Assembly (NCBI GenBank): GCA_036346275.1
Contig: CM070720.1
Span: 8,719,278-8,783,277, forward strand
Reading direction: 5' to 3'
DNA: 64,000 nucleotides
DNA from: Otatea glauca
Taxonomy: Eukaryota > Streptophyta > Magnoliopsida > Poales > Poaceae
The first letter of the stretch is position 1. Every line of letters starts with the position of its first letter. The notes under the pieces were generated by a model that ran no database searches, was not told where the DNA came from, and worked only from the letters and a program-made list of their open reading frames with translations. The translations under genes and the position numbers were made by a program. Below, piece after piece: positions 43,644 to 54,136 of the stretch.

Positions 43644-44087
43644 CAGTCCCCCATATATCTCCCAAGGTCCCATTCTCTTCAGTGAATCCAGCTGCACGTG
43701 CTTCTTGGAAAGATTTAGAACCTTTTCAAAGACCAATCTGAGATCAAAAGTTAGAATGTTAGAGTAAGAGGGGTGCTTCTGTTCTGCTAAGAGACATGTA
43801 GAAATAGGATGAACAAACATGCATTCTCAAGGGGAAAAGACCAAACTGAATTATTCTACATTTTATTCATATTATATACAGTAGAGTTAAGAAGGAACAA
43901 AGAAATACTTGATGGCTCATTCAAGTTAAGGTTCAGTGCTTATACTTAACATGTGAGAAAATTTGACCTTATCTAGCAGTGCTAGGATATGTTGGACCAG
44001 CCAAGGCAAAAGAAGACCTAACCTTAACAACAATGTCTGACTTGGCCTCAACAAGTGAGTCTCTCAGGTTCTGAGCTTGTGCAGGAC
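43644..44087 (-). pseudogene. two exon-like stretches of an unrecognised host gene
   Basis: Minus-strand 43,737-43,644 follows an acceptor (TTTTGATCTCAG) and reads LVFEKVLNLSKKHVQLDSL, then KRMGPWEIYGGL, before it is cut at the candidate LTR. Minus-strand 44,087-44,023 lies between an acceptor-like TTTTCCAAG and a donor-like AAG|GTTAGG and reads GPAQAQNLRDSLVEAKSDIV. The splice phases do not join directly. Composition and lack of stops suggest real coding origin, but I cannot name the protein. Confidence 0.25.
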
Positions 44088-44753
44088 CTTGGAAAATTAA
44101 CATAGACATTGTCACTTATACCATGAACATGCCTTTGTGAATAAAAGTAATTTTCTTTTCCCAAACACAAGTTACAAAAGAGATCTCTTAAGTAAATAGG
44201 AAAGATATGATGAGGATTATGACTTATGAGCACTTCCAGAGAAATGTCAAGCGAACACAGCAACATCTACTTGGTAGAGGGCTTCACCATATTCTGCACC
44301 AACCAATATTAGTATCAACACTCATTAAACCTTATTATATCTACAAGTGAGTGTGATCTGGTGGCCACCCAAGGAGAGTAGGTGACATTAGCACTATCCA
44401 TCCATAGGCAAACTAAATCAGAAACACCACGCCCCTCAGAAATTTGCCCGACAAACTTCATCCGACCAAAGTGTAATCAATCACAAAAATGCTAACCATA
44501 TTATGTTTCTTCATTAAAAAATTATGCTGTCACGAAAAAGTCACCGCCAACATAGTACACAACCATTTTTCCTTAAACAACATGCTTGTAACACTATCCA
44601 ACCACAAATGCAGCAGAATATGATACATTCATTAGGCATCAACACAGGTGCACAAGGCTCATTCAGATAAAAAGCACAAAGTTTGCATCTTTTTAACCCG
44701 AGAGCCCCATCCGATCATGCCGATCTGCTGATCCACTTGAAGGTGTAAGGACC

Positions 44754-45345
44754 TAAATCCACTGATTCGAACCCACTGTGTTTACTGCACTAGTCCTAGG
44801 ATCAACGCTAGTGCACACAGCTTAACATTGGTACATATCACATCATACTCAATGATAATAATAATAATAATAATATTCCATTTATTGATATAGCTAAGTG
44901 TATGATCTTATGTCCAACTTACATTATTGAGCCATGTAGGGCTAAACTGGAAATATAATCTAAGAAATAAGCAGCGGATAATAGAAGACGTAGATGGCTC
45001 ATTAGTTCACCACAGGCAACTGACAAGGCTCGGACCCTAACGACTCGTGTCCTCCTAGAACTCCCCGCGCTGGTCCACCTCCTCCGACATTTTCTTGGTC
45101 CGGTCAGCCTCCTGCTAGTTCAGTCGCGTCCCCACCGTCCCCAACCTGTTCGGCGAAGAGGTAAGAGTCAAGATCCCCAATATGGCCTCCCTCCGGTTGA
45201 GCAGTTCTTGCAGCCGTCATCTGATATGTATGTGATGTCACGAGTGTGTCTGACAAGAACGCCACCCAAATAAGTATTACGAGAGTTATCATGTTCTTAT
45301 GAAACTGATCCAATATTGTCAATACCATGTCTTCGTTGAGCACTA
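44754..45345 (-). repeat. fragment of an older Tekay-like LTR
   Basis: The start TGTAAGGACC and the following ACTGCACTAGTCC, GCTAGTGCACACAG and CCACAGGCAACTG blocks align with 25,170-25,500, the outer end of the Tekay LTR, but with much lower identity. The other end fades out near 45,110-45,345. An (ATA)n microsatellite lies at about 44,855-44,875. It is a remnant of an older relative. Confidence 0.6.
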
Positions 45346-45435
45346 ACAGAGCAATATTCTTGTCTCAAATTTGACCATGTCTTAACACATACAGAGCAAT
45401 ACCATGTCTTCGTTGAGCACTAACAGAGCAATATT
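45321..45435. repeat. 38-bp direct duplication
   Basis: An identical 38-bp sequence (starting aataccatgtcttcgttgag) occurs at 45,321-45,358 and 45,398-45,435, with a 77-bp period. It lies at the fading edge of the LTR fragment and may be a by-product of repair there. Confidence 0.75.
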
Positions 45436-45838
45436 TAGCACTGAATTGCTTATGAATACATAATTGTCATATAGCTTATGCTCAGTAGGCTTATATAATT
45501 ATCAGCGTGTTATGCTCAAGGATGTCACTAAGATGTTTTTATTTTAGAATGGTATTGAAATAATGCAAATGAAATGTTGTAATGGTTATATAGAATTTTC
45601 AAATGAAATTGTTCAAAGTTCAATGATGCAGGTGTAATCCTGAAAATGAAAAATAAACGTTATAGTGGAGCACTGGATATAATTAACCAATGATGTAAAC
45701 TTAATATCCCTAATATATTTGTCTGCTCTACATTACTATCAGCTTCATTCTCCACTAACCACTATAAAGGCCAGTTGAGTTTATCTCGTTGTATGATTCC
45801 CAAGGCTACTCCATACTGACTACCTGTTTCTCCTGTAG

Positions 45839-46221
45839 CTTAGGAATTTATTATGGGCAACTTCGAAGCATGATGTCTATTTCATGTCAAATTCCACAGT
45901 AGGCCTCTGGTCATCATTGTCTCACAATTTGTCAGAGGTTCTCGATTTTTCAGGGCATGTTGCTCCAAATAGCAGTTTTTAATTCCTTTCTTGCAAGCTT
46001 TGATCAAATATTCATATTTTCTCATTAATACTTTTTCCTCCCAAGTTCAACATTCTGTTTGTTGATGTAAGACCGACTATGCAAGTAATATATGAGTTAA
46101 TTTGTTGGTTCAGAAACATCCTGGCAGTTTAGTAGAAGGGTTCACTGGGATTCAAGTTAGCACACTTGCAGTGAATGAGGGTTTATTGGTTGCTGGTGGT
46201 TTTCAAGAACTAGTTTGCAAG
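45839..46221 (+). pseudogene. two exons of a WD40-repeat (transducin-like) protein gene
   Basis: Exon 1 (45,839 to about 45,974) follows TTCTCCTGTAG and reads LRNLLWATSKHDVYFMSNS, with WSSLSHNLSEVLDFSGHVAP further on. Exon 2 (46,114-46,221) lies between GGTTCAG and AAG|GTAAGG and reads KHPGSLVEGFTGIQVSTLA, then NEGLLVAGGF. Both match what I recall of a conserved plant WD40 family (similar to yeast C2A9.03), with the same exon border before KHPG. The donor after exon 1 is not canonical, a Gly codon usual after GGFQ is missing, and I find no upstream or downstream exons. It is a host gene fragment, not a working gene. It could be the insertion site of the neighbouring hAT element or captured by it. 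Confidence 0.7.
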
Positions 46222-46812
46222 GTAAGGTTTTAGCCAGTGTTATTGTTACTTTAACTCAGAAACTAGCTTTACCTGCTGCATTTTTTCCTTTCACTTTTCT
46301 CCTATTCATGCTTAGTATTTCGTATAGTTGAAGTTATACAATGGTTGTTGGAAAATCATCAATTGCTTTAATAAACTAGCACTCTTTATTTTTGCTTTAA
46401 TAAACTCCAAATGGTAAATCACCAATTGCAGGCTTACATGCTCAGTATTTCTGTAATTCAGTGCATTCATAAGTTTGATGCTGCATGTTTGCATTCAGTG
46501 TTTCTAGTAATCGGTCATTCTACACATTTCATAGTTGTAACATGTAAAGCAGAGAAATACCATTCTTCAAGCAAGAGGAAAAGGTCAGGTGGCTTGCAAA
46601 CAGTTATACTGGTCTTGCAACAAGCCAACAAGAGTGAATTTACATGCTTTAGAATAATTAGCAAGACTGTTCATTCTATTTGCACATATCTAACTCAGGC
46701 ATTTTTCTTATCCTAATTTGAATCCAACATATTGTGGCCTATTCTGAACTAACATTTTCATTTTGTGTATGACAATTTGTTTTGATGCTATTAGTAACAT
46801 GTAAGGCATTGA

Positions 46813-48262
46813 GAACTTGAGATAGATGCTGCAAGTGGAAGTGCGAGCATTTGTGGAAGCACAGGAGCACTACCGCCACCGAATGACAGTGTACATATCA
46901 CATATGACTCAGAGACAGCCGCAGCTGTGGGAGGTGTTTCTGCTGAGACTTCAACGGGAGAAGTTGAGCCTACTCTAAAGAAGCAGAAGAAGTGTACCTC
47001 CAAGGTTTGGGAACACTACACTAAGTATGAGGTGATAGCTAAGACAAAAGATGGTGGGGAGGAGAAACAAGTTTGGGTGAAATGCAAAAAATGTCCGCAC
47101 AAAGCTAGAGGTGAAACCTCAAGGGGCACGAAAGCCTTGTGGAATCATTTGGAATTCAAGCACGCCGTAAAGCAAGGTCAGCAACAACTCCAACTATGCA
47201 AGTGTTTGCAAAAATTCAATGATGTTACTCTTATATTTTTTGGAAATCAATATCCAACATCAAACCTATTTTGGTTGAAATTTTGTGAGATTAAGATTGC
47301 ACTTGCAGAATGGTGTGATAGTGTTGATGATAATATATCTTCTATGGCAGAGGCTATGAAAGCCAAATATGACAAGTATTGGGACAAGTCCAACACAGCT
47401 CTTGCTGTTGCATGCTTTCTTGATCCTAGATACAAGAAAAGGCTAATTGAATATTTTATGGGGAGGATTTATTTTGAGAGGGCAGCTCATGAAGTTAATC
47501 ATTTCATTGATATTGTCAAAAAATTATTCGAAGCTTACCAATCCAACACACCTAAAAAATCAAAGTCTAATCCTGAAGAAGGACCTTCTCAGCCACTTCG
47601 TGATGCCGACTTTGACATTGAACAGTTCTTGTATGAGGATGCAGCTTTGATAACACATGGTGGTATAAATGAATTGGAGGTATACATGAACGAAAAACCA
47701 TTTTGGTGGGTTGATCCTAGTGGTAAGGATGCACGGTTTGATATATTGTCATGGTGGAACACACATCAAGGGACATTTCTAGTTCTCTCACGACTAGCCC
47801 GTGACGTGTTAGCTATTCAAGTATCAATTGTTGCTTCAGAGTCGGCTTTTAGTGCTTGGGGACGTGTTATTGATCCATTTCATAGTCGACTAGAGCCTGA
47901 GGTGGTTGAGGCTCTAATTTGTACCAAGGACTGGGCATCTTCATCTAGGAAAGTTAATAATAAGTCATTAAGTTCATAGTTTACACCACTTTCAACTTTT
48001 GTTTACTATCTTCATGACATTTTTAAATTACAGGTTCTAAGGAAAAGATAGCATCACTTGCTGATGAGTTGGATTTGCACCTAGAGGATAAAGAATGTCC
48101 TCCAATATACATGAACGAGGAGGTTTGCTAATTGTTAATTTGTAGTTGAATTTAGTCTTTGTTTTCATTTTGAGCTCCTTTACACCATTTTTTGTGTCAA
48201 TTGAAATATTTTTTTAGGATGACAGGATGAATGTGGATGATATGTTGGTGGTTGGCCTGTGA
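46813..48262 (+). CDS. hAT transposase-like gene, BED finger joined to C-terminal dimerisation half, catalytic core missing
   Basis: The frame is open from 46,813 and has no ATG before the BED zinc finger (VWEHYTKYEVI, VKCKKCPHKARGE, GTKALWNHLEFKH; C-C-H-H visible), so an upstream exon is needed. Directly after it comes FNDVTLIFFGNQYPTSNLF, the start of the region before DUF4413, then the hAT dimerisation domain (PFWWVDPSGKDARFDILSWW, LARDVLAIQVSIVASESAF). About 300 residues of the RNase H-like core, including its acidic catalytic residues, are absent, yet the frame is intact. Likely introns at 47,972-48,033 and 48,123-48,217 add two exons (48,034-48,122 and 48,218-48,262) and end in TGA. The family is RICESLEEPER/DAYSLEEPER-like. 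It may be a defective transposon or a DNA-binding derivative. Confidence 0.7.
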
Positions 48263-48902
48263 ATGTTAAGCCAATGGTATGCTTTTCTGTTGCCAACACT
48301 AAGACTTTCTTACATAGTTTTCCACTTTATACTCAGTGCTTCATTGTTGATGCTTCTTTTTCAGATCTGCGAAGAGGCCATTGGAACTTTTGCATGTCTC
48401 TTGGTGTGCAGACTCTTATCGTTTTTTAGGCCACCTTTTTGCCCTAGATACACTTTTCTTATACCTGCTGATGCTTCCTATGATTCATAGTCACAGCTTG
48501 TGTAAGAACTAATCACTCTGTATTGCATATACAATGCACTATGTGAAACCAGCTACCACTGTGGCACTGTAGCTTGATTACGTTTGGATGTGCAGTCCAG
48601 TTACTACCTCGTAGTGCAAATGAAATGTGAAATGTTTGGACATATGGTTTTTAGAAAGCAAAAAAACAAAAACGGCATATTGCGGTTGGATGTGCTATAT
48701 CATATAAGTGCATATGTTGATTAGAATTGTACTTGGTTGCATATTATTCTTATGTAGGGAAGGCAACTATTATTGAATTTGAAACAGTATGTCTTGAAGG
48801 TTCTAGTAAAGTTTTATGTATGGTTGATTGATCCTAATATGCGCGACGTATATGGTTTCTACTTTCACGTATTATCCAACTAACTATTCGTGATCGAGAC
48901 TA

Positions 48903-49067
48903 ATCGTATCCGGAATGATCTGTATTCGCTCTGTATTCGTGACCGAAGAATCCGTATTCGTATTCGAATCCGGCACTGTTCGTATCCGATTCTGTATCCG
49001 AGAAAAAAATTGGAATAGGATACAGGATTAGCGAAATCCGTCCGTATCTGCTCTGTTTGCACCCCTA
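48903..49067 (+). repeat. 3' terminus of the hAT element with GTATCCG/GTATTCG subterminal repeats
   Basis: At least seven GTATYCG or inverted CGRATAC words occur in 150 bp, ending TTTGCACCCCTAG. Clustered short subterminal motifs next to a CTAGGGGTGC-type inverted end are typical of hAT elements, where they bind transposase. The left end was not found upstream. Immediately right, SIRE LTR sequence starts at 49,068. Confidence 0.5.
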
Positions 49068-49697
49068 GCTGTAGATGGGAAACTGAGACAATTTTTGGTC
49101 TGTCACAGAAGAGTGACTTTTACATGTATGCCGAACCAAATTATTTGGTCCGTCATACATAGACAGTCACTTGGATGACAAATGTTTTCAAGGAATTTTT
49201 ACCAAGGACTAAAGAATATGAAAACAAGACATGTAGTCCGATGAGCAGGTATTTTGATAGGAGTTTTTGACACAGAAGATATTTAATACTGGACCAAAGA
49301 AACTTTTGACTTAAAAAGGATATGCTGTGTATGCAACAGATTTAAGAAGTGAATAGCTGAATTTTAGTCCGTTGTATATTAACAAATTAGATTCAAAGGT
49401 TTAAGTGTCTTTTACTCCCAGAAAACTAGTTATGTCTTTGCCTTATGATCCAATCCACTAGCTTGTGCAAAGTCCCCCTTTAAACAGCCAAACTGAAAAT
49501 AAACCTAGCTATTTGACTTTAATCTTCTCCCAAGTCAAAAACTAGTAACAGAGCACCTTAATCTTGCTAGTCCCACTTGCTTCATCCTTGTTTTCAACAC
49601 ATGTTCTTCAACACTTTAAGCATTATTAACATAGTCATCAATACCAAAACTAATATAAAACCGGGTAATAGAAATTGAGGGGGCCTAGATGCTATCA
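49068..49697 (-). repeat. truncated 3' LTR of the SIRE element
   Basis: Matches 60,717-61,345 closely, from GCTGTAGATGGGAAAC to GATGCTATCA. The remaining about 1,270 bp of the LTR, including its promoter half and the GGACCAAA repeats, are missing. On the left it abuts the hAT terminus. Confidence 0.88.
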
Positions 49698-49710
49698 ATC
49701 TCCCCCTTTT
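49698..49710 (-). other. polypurine tract of the SIRE element
   Basis: The minus strand reads AAAAGGGGGAGAT immediately before the LTR start TGATAGC. Confidence 0.75.
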
Positions 49711-50211
49711 TGGCAATTGATAACAACATACCTTTTCAGTTAATAATATCTTATCCATTCTGCAAAACAGAGTTCGGTAGACAGAATAGTGGCAGAATTT
49801 GTACATATATGTGCTTCCTCTTAATGCATGCATGATCTGAACTTTGACAGATATGATATATTAGGACTATATTAGATCCTTGAAATATATTACTTTTGAT
49901 TTTTCTCATTAATAACCAGAGATCAGATCAATAAGAGTTAGAGTAAGTACTTCCAGACAATCAATAAAACCAACCAAGAGAGTATTGAAGTACAAAGTAA
50001 GTATCAAAGCACAAACCATAGAGCATAATATGAAACAAGTATAAATAAGCCAGATACATACCAAATACCACTAATACCTCAGATACCATTAACCAAAATA
50101 TTAAGAAAATACAATACTTAATAGTTTTAACAGACTTTGTCCAGCCTACACAGAACCTAGGAAACTTTTAGAAATATTCTCCCCTTTGACATCAATAGCC
50201 AAAAAGGGGTC
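49711..50211 (-). other. non-coding 3' spacer of the SIRE element
   Basis: About 500 bp of AT-rich sequence between the env-like ORF and the polypurine tract, with no open frame of interest and no recognised motif. Confidence 0.55.
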
Positions 50212-51651
50212 CTATTTGCGTCGAGAAAAGGTTCTTTTGAGCTGACCAAGAACTGAACTCTTCTTGGAAGGGGAAACATTTTGATCATCAGCTGCTTCTG
50301 ATTTTTCTTGAGGTTGAGTACTTGGCCCTTGGGACATGGCTTGATCATGCCAGCTTGGATAATCTGGTTCACCCGGTTGAATGGTCAGATTGTGAAGATC
50401 TGACTGCATTTTGCTTAAAGTCTCTTTTAAGGTATCTGTTTCTGCAAGGATCTGACCCACATCATAAAGACACTTATGTGTCAGTCGAGTATGGTCAAGC
50501 AGGGCGTCCTCAGAGAAATCGATGAGATTGTCCAGATTTTGTCTTATCCATAATCGACACTCAGTATGTGATGTGCTTGCAGCCTCAACTTGATTTCTCA
50601 GTCTTTTGTAATGATCATCCATTTTCTGATTCATGTCATACAGTCTGTCTTTTAACAGATTTTGATTGGTACCAAGCTGTTGGATCAAGTTTCTTATCTC
50701 TTCTTGACTGCTGCTGAGGTGATCAAATTTTGAAGAGATTTCATCTCTGGATTTTGCCTGTTCTTCAAAATGTTGTCTTATTTGCTCCTGAACTTGTTCA
50801 TTGTTCCATTTCAGACTGTTCATGTATTTTTCATGTATTTGAGCTGCCATAGCTTGATCTTCCATGTAGCGTGCTTGAAATCCTCTTTGATCAGCATAAT
50901 ATTGTTGTTCAAAGGTTGAAAACCATGCAGATTGAGAGTTGAAAATATTTTCCTGAGCCTGAAAGGTATCTTCCTGTGCTTGTTCAGCATACTGTTGAGA
51001 AGATGAGGAAAGATACTGAGAGTCAAAAAGATTTTGCCAACCAGGAAAAGCATCCCTTTGATCATGCTCAGGATGAACTGCTGATGGAGGATAACCAGAT
51101 TCAAATACTTGTGGTATACTGGATCCTCCTGCCTCAAACTCAGTTTCTCCTGGCTTGAAACTTTGAGCTACCATAAATCTTTCTGCTGCCGCTGATTCTT
51201 GAAGGTGATAAAACTGTTGTTCCTCATAAAAGGATGTATCAACTGGGCTTGAGAGGATTTGAGTTGCAGCAGCATCCTCATTCCAGGATTCACTTCCATG
51301 AAGCACTTCTGTTGCTTCTGGAGTAGAGGCTAGAGGTTGAGTGAAAGACCTTGGATGAGTAGACTCATAATGACTTGAGGTCTTACTTGCAGTGTGAGCA
51401 CTTGGCTCTTTCCTTTTTTCAGACTTGTTCATTCTGCTACTATGATGACTTCCATATGCTTGAGACTGTGACTGATGACTATCATGTGAGGGCATATGGC
51501 TTTCATAAGATTGATGCCTGCAGTCACTACCCTTATCCTGTGAATATCCTCTTTGGTTGTTATTGTCAAATTCATTTTCAGGCAGCTCTTGTTCTTCCCT
51601 TTCATCAGATTGATTCTCTTGCGACCTTTGAAGAAAACCAGTGACTCTCAA
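50212..51651 (-). pseudogene. SIRE env-like ORF, C-terminal coiled-coil part
   Basis: 479 open codons without an ATG at the left edge (the frame begins with TTG), so it is the continuation of the preceding ORF after a frameshift at about 51,650. Residues 1-120 are Ser/His/Gln-rich and hydrophilic. Residues 180-290 are Gln/Phe/Tyr-rich. Residues about 295-440 form a long predicted coiled coil (DEISSKFDHLSSSQEEIRNL, LAETDTLKETLSKMQSDLH). The end is basic (SSVLGQLKRTFSRRK). Coiled-coil proteins in this position are the env-like ORFs of SIRE elements. No signal peptide or transmembrane helix is evident, so a true envelope role is doubtful. Confidence 0.7.
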
Positions 51652-52649
51652 GTTTTGTCCAGTGGATTTTTATGCATATTGTATTTCTTTGGGAAACACT
51701 TAAAATTCCTATTTAGATCTTCTTGAGAAATTATTCCTTGTGTTAACAGAGCTTCAGTGATTTGTTGAGCAAAAGGTAAAGGACTGCCAAATTTTCTGTA
51801 GACTGCCTCCTCCATTTGTCCAAAGATGTAATCAACTAAGTCTATAGGTTGTCTTGACAAAATGAGATGCAACAGCCATGCTAGGGTTGGGGTTACACCA
51901 TCCTTGTATCCAGACTTAGGAACAATTGTATGCCTTAATACTAGCAGCAATACTTTTGCTTCTTCAGATAAACAAGAAACTCTGTTTGGATTGAAATCTG
52001 TACTGGAGGTGTTTGTGTATATATGTGCAGATATTTGCAAGTCAGGCATTTCACCACTCAATCTCCATCTTTGACGAGGGTATAACTTTTCAAATATCCT
52101 TGTTCTGTTCACTAATGGACTTGAGGCTCCAATAGCAGACTCAAATTGAGTAGACCTGATTTTCCTTATCTTTCCATTCATAGTGAACATAATGTGTTTT
52201 CTCTGTTTGTTCACTAATAAAGATGCATAGAACTCAAGAGTTCTTGAGATACTCCAAGGTATTGTCTTGTTAGACATTATATGAATCAATCCAGGGGTTG
52301 AATTAATGCATTCAAACAACCTTGTTGAGCCAACTGTAGAGTTCACTCGATCCCAATCTACATATTGATGATTTGACAGAACTGAAACCATATTTCCAAC
52401 TTTTCTATTCAGATATCCATTATATATGTTTTTGTGAAGAAGAGACACAAAATCTTCACCTAAGGCTGGTCTTGACTCAGGAAACCATATTTTCTCATTA
52501 ACCAATCGTACTGCTCTTAGTTTCTTGCCACTTAAATCACCGCTTCTTTCTCGCTCGAATATCAACTTCAGCAGACAACTCAGTGTTTTCTGAGGATGAT
52601 TCACTGTTGGGCTCATAGGAACTATCTTCAGAAGATGACTCAGAATCAA
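51648..52649 (-). pseudogene. SIRE env-like ORF, globular middle part
   Basis: Useful coding runs from about 52,570 to 51,648 (about 305 residues, RSGDLSGKKLRAVRLVNEKI onward). The first about 30 codons of this frame are out of phase with the real protein. The fold includes a WSISRTLEFYASLLVNK segment followed by FTMNGKIRKIRSTQFESAIG. This resembles, by memory, the plant transposon protein domain common in ORFs accompanying retrotransposons (EFYANL...GK...F pattern). It ends NPLDKT with a TGA that overlaps the start of the next frame. Confidence 0.65.
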
Positions 52650-52875
52650 CCACTTGTTTATCTTTTCCTTTTCTTGGATGAGAAGTGACTAATTTTCTAT
52701 TTGTTCGGGCAACATTATGAACATCTTGAATGAGCACAGGACCTTGAGGTTGTCTAGGTAATGTTATTCCAGGAGATGAACTGGACACCTTTTGTTTCTT
52801 GCTTTTTACTTTATCAACGATTTTTCCAATCAGTCCCCTTTTATCTGGGTTCTTCGACCTCATCTTGACTACCAA
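52537..52875 (-). pseudogene. SIRE env-like ORF, N-terminal part
   Basis: ATG at 52,875 or 52,863 (MVVKMRSKNPDKRG). The N-terminus is very basic (KIVDKVKSKKQK), followed by a Ser/Glu-rich acidic stretch (SESSSEDSSYEPNSESSSEN). The frame then stops after RARKKR because of a frameshift near 52,550 that leads into the globular middle part. The basic start suggests nuclear or nucleic-acid association, not a secretory signal. Confidence 0.62.
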
Positions 52876-54136
52876 CTGATAGTCAACTCTTGCTCAGACT
52901 CAAATGCAGACCCTTTTCAAGCACAAAGAGCAGACCTAAGCAAAAATAAATACTAGAGTCTAAGATCTAGGTCTAGGGTTTATGACAAGAGGAGAAAAGA
53001 GAGGTTTTAAGACTGACTTACTGAGCCTGCAGAAGGTTCTTGCGCGGAATGCCAGATGAACACTGTTGCTAAGATCCGATTAGGGATTTGCTTCGATGCT
53101 AAGGTGGTTTTTCTGGCTTAGAAGAGTTTGCGCAAGCAAGAGTGTATCAAGGGGAAGTTTTAGATCGAAGAAGTTGCTACATTGAATGAGAAGGAGTGCA
53201 AAGGTATCTTGGTAACTGGCGCCTTTAACCAGGGTAGTTGAGGGGACCAGGAGTCCTTGGTAAAAAGATAGTGGGACCCCTTTAGGTATATCGGTTTGAG
53301 AAAATATAGAGAATCCCAACAACAAGGTCTGGTTAGCATAAGATAAGTCCTAAAGCAATAGGCAAGATTTTGAACACAGTTCGAGATTTGAGACGAGAAG
53401 GAAAAGTTTTATGAAATAGATAAAATCCATTTGGATTTTGGATAAGAATTAGACTTTAGAAACATTTGTACATAAGGCAGACTTATTTTGATTGATAGAT
53501 CATAGAATTTACCAATTGAGCCAGACCAAGTTGATTCAAATACAGACTGGACTAATTTTGGTCCGAGGTTGAAAGATTTTGCTCTGGACAATGTCGAGAC
53601 CAAAACTTCCTTTAATGACAGACCAAAATTTTTAGTCTGGTTTATTGATTTTAGATTGGTCCGTCACAGATGGGTATTTTGCTATTTTACTTCAATTGAT
53701 CTTAGTCTGCAAAATGACTATATTTCTAAAGATAAGAAATAAGAAGCATAGCTAAGATTAGCAACCAATTTAGCAAAAAAATATATGAAGAATTGAGTTC
53801 TCAGGGAATGTTTGAGTCTAATATCCAAATGAGCATGAGTAATTGCAACTTAAGCTCAGCTGAAAGTACTCAAGTGCTGAACAAGGATATTTAGTTAAAT
53901 ATTTTCATCTGGTTTGAGGAGAACATAAACTTTGACTTAGTTACTATATTTTGGGTTAGATAAAGAAGCATAGTAAGGTAAGGTTTATAGCAGCATTTTA
54001 CTCATTTTTAGAAATTTATTTAATTTAGAAAAAGAAATATTTTATTTTGACTCAGCATTTTTGAATTTATTTATTCACTTTTTGGATATCAAGAGATGCA
54101 TAGCAAGCAACCTTGCTCCCCCTAAATGTGACATTA
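52876..54136 (-). other. spacer between pol and env-like ORF of the SIRE element
   Basis: 1.26 kb without a protein-like frame. It contains several GGACCAAAAT/TTTTGGTCC words (53,540-53,670) of the same kind as in the LTR. The splice signal needed to express the downstream ORF would lie here, but I could not identify a convincing acceptor. Confidence 0.55.
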
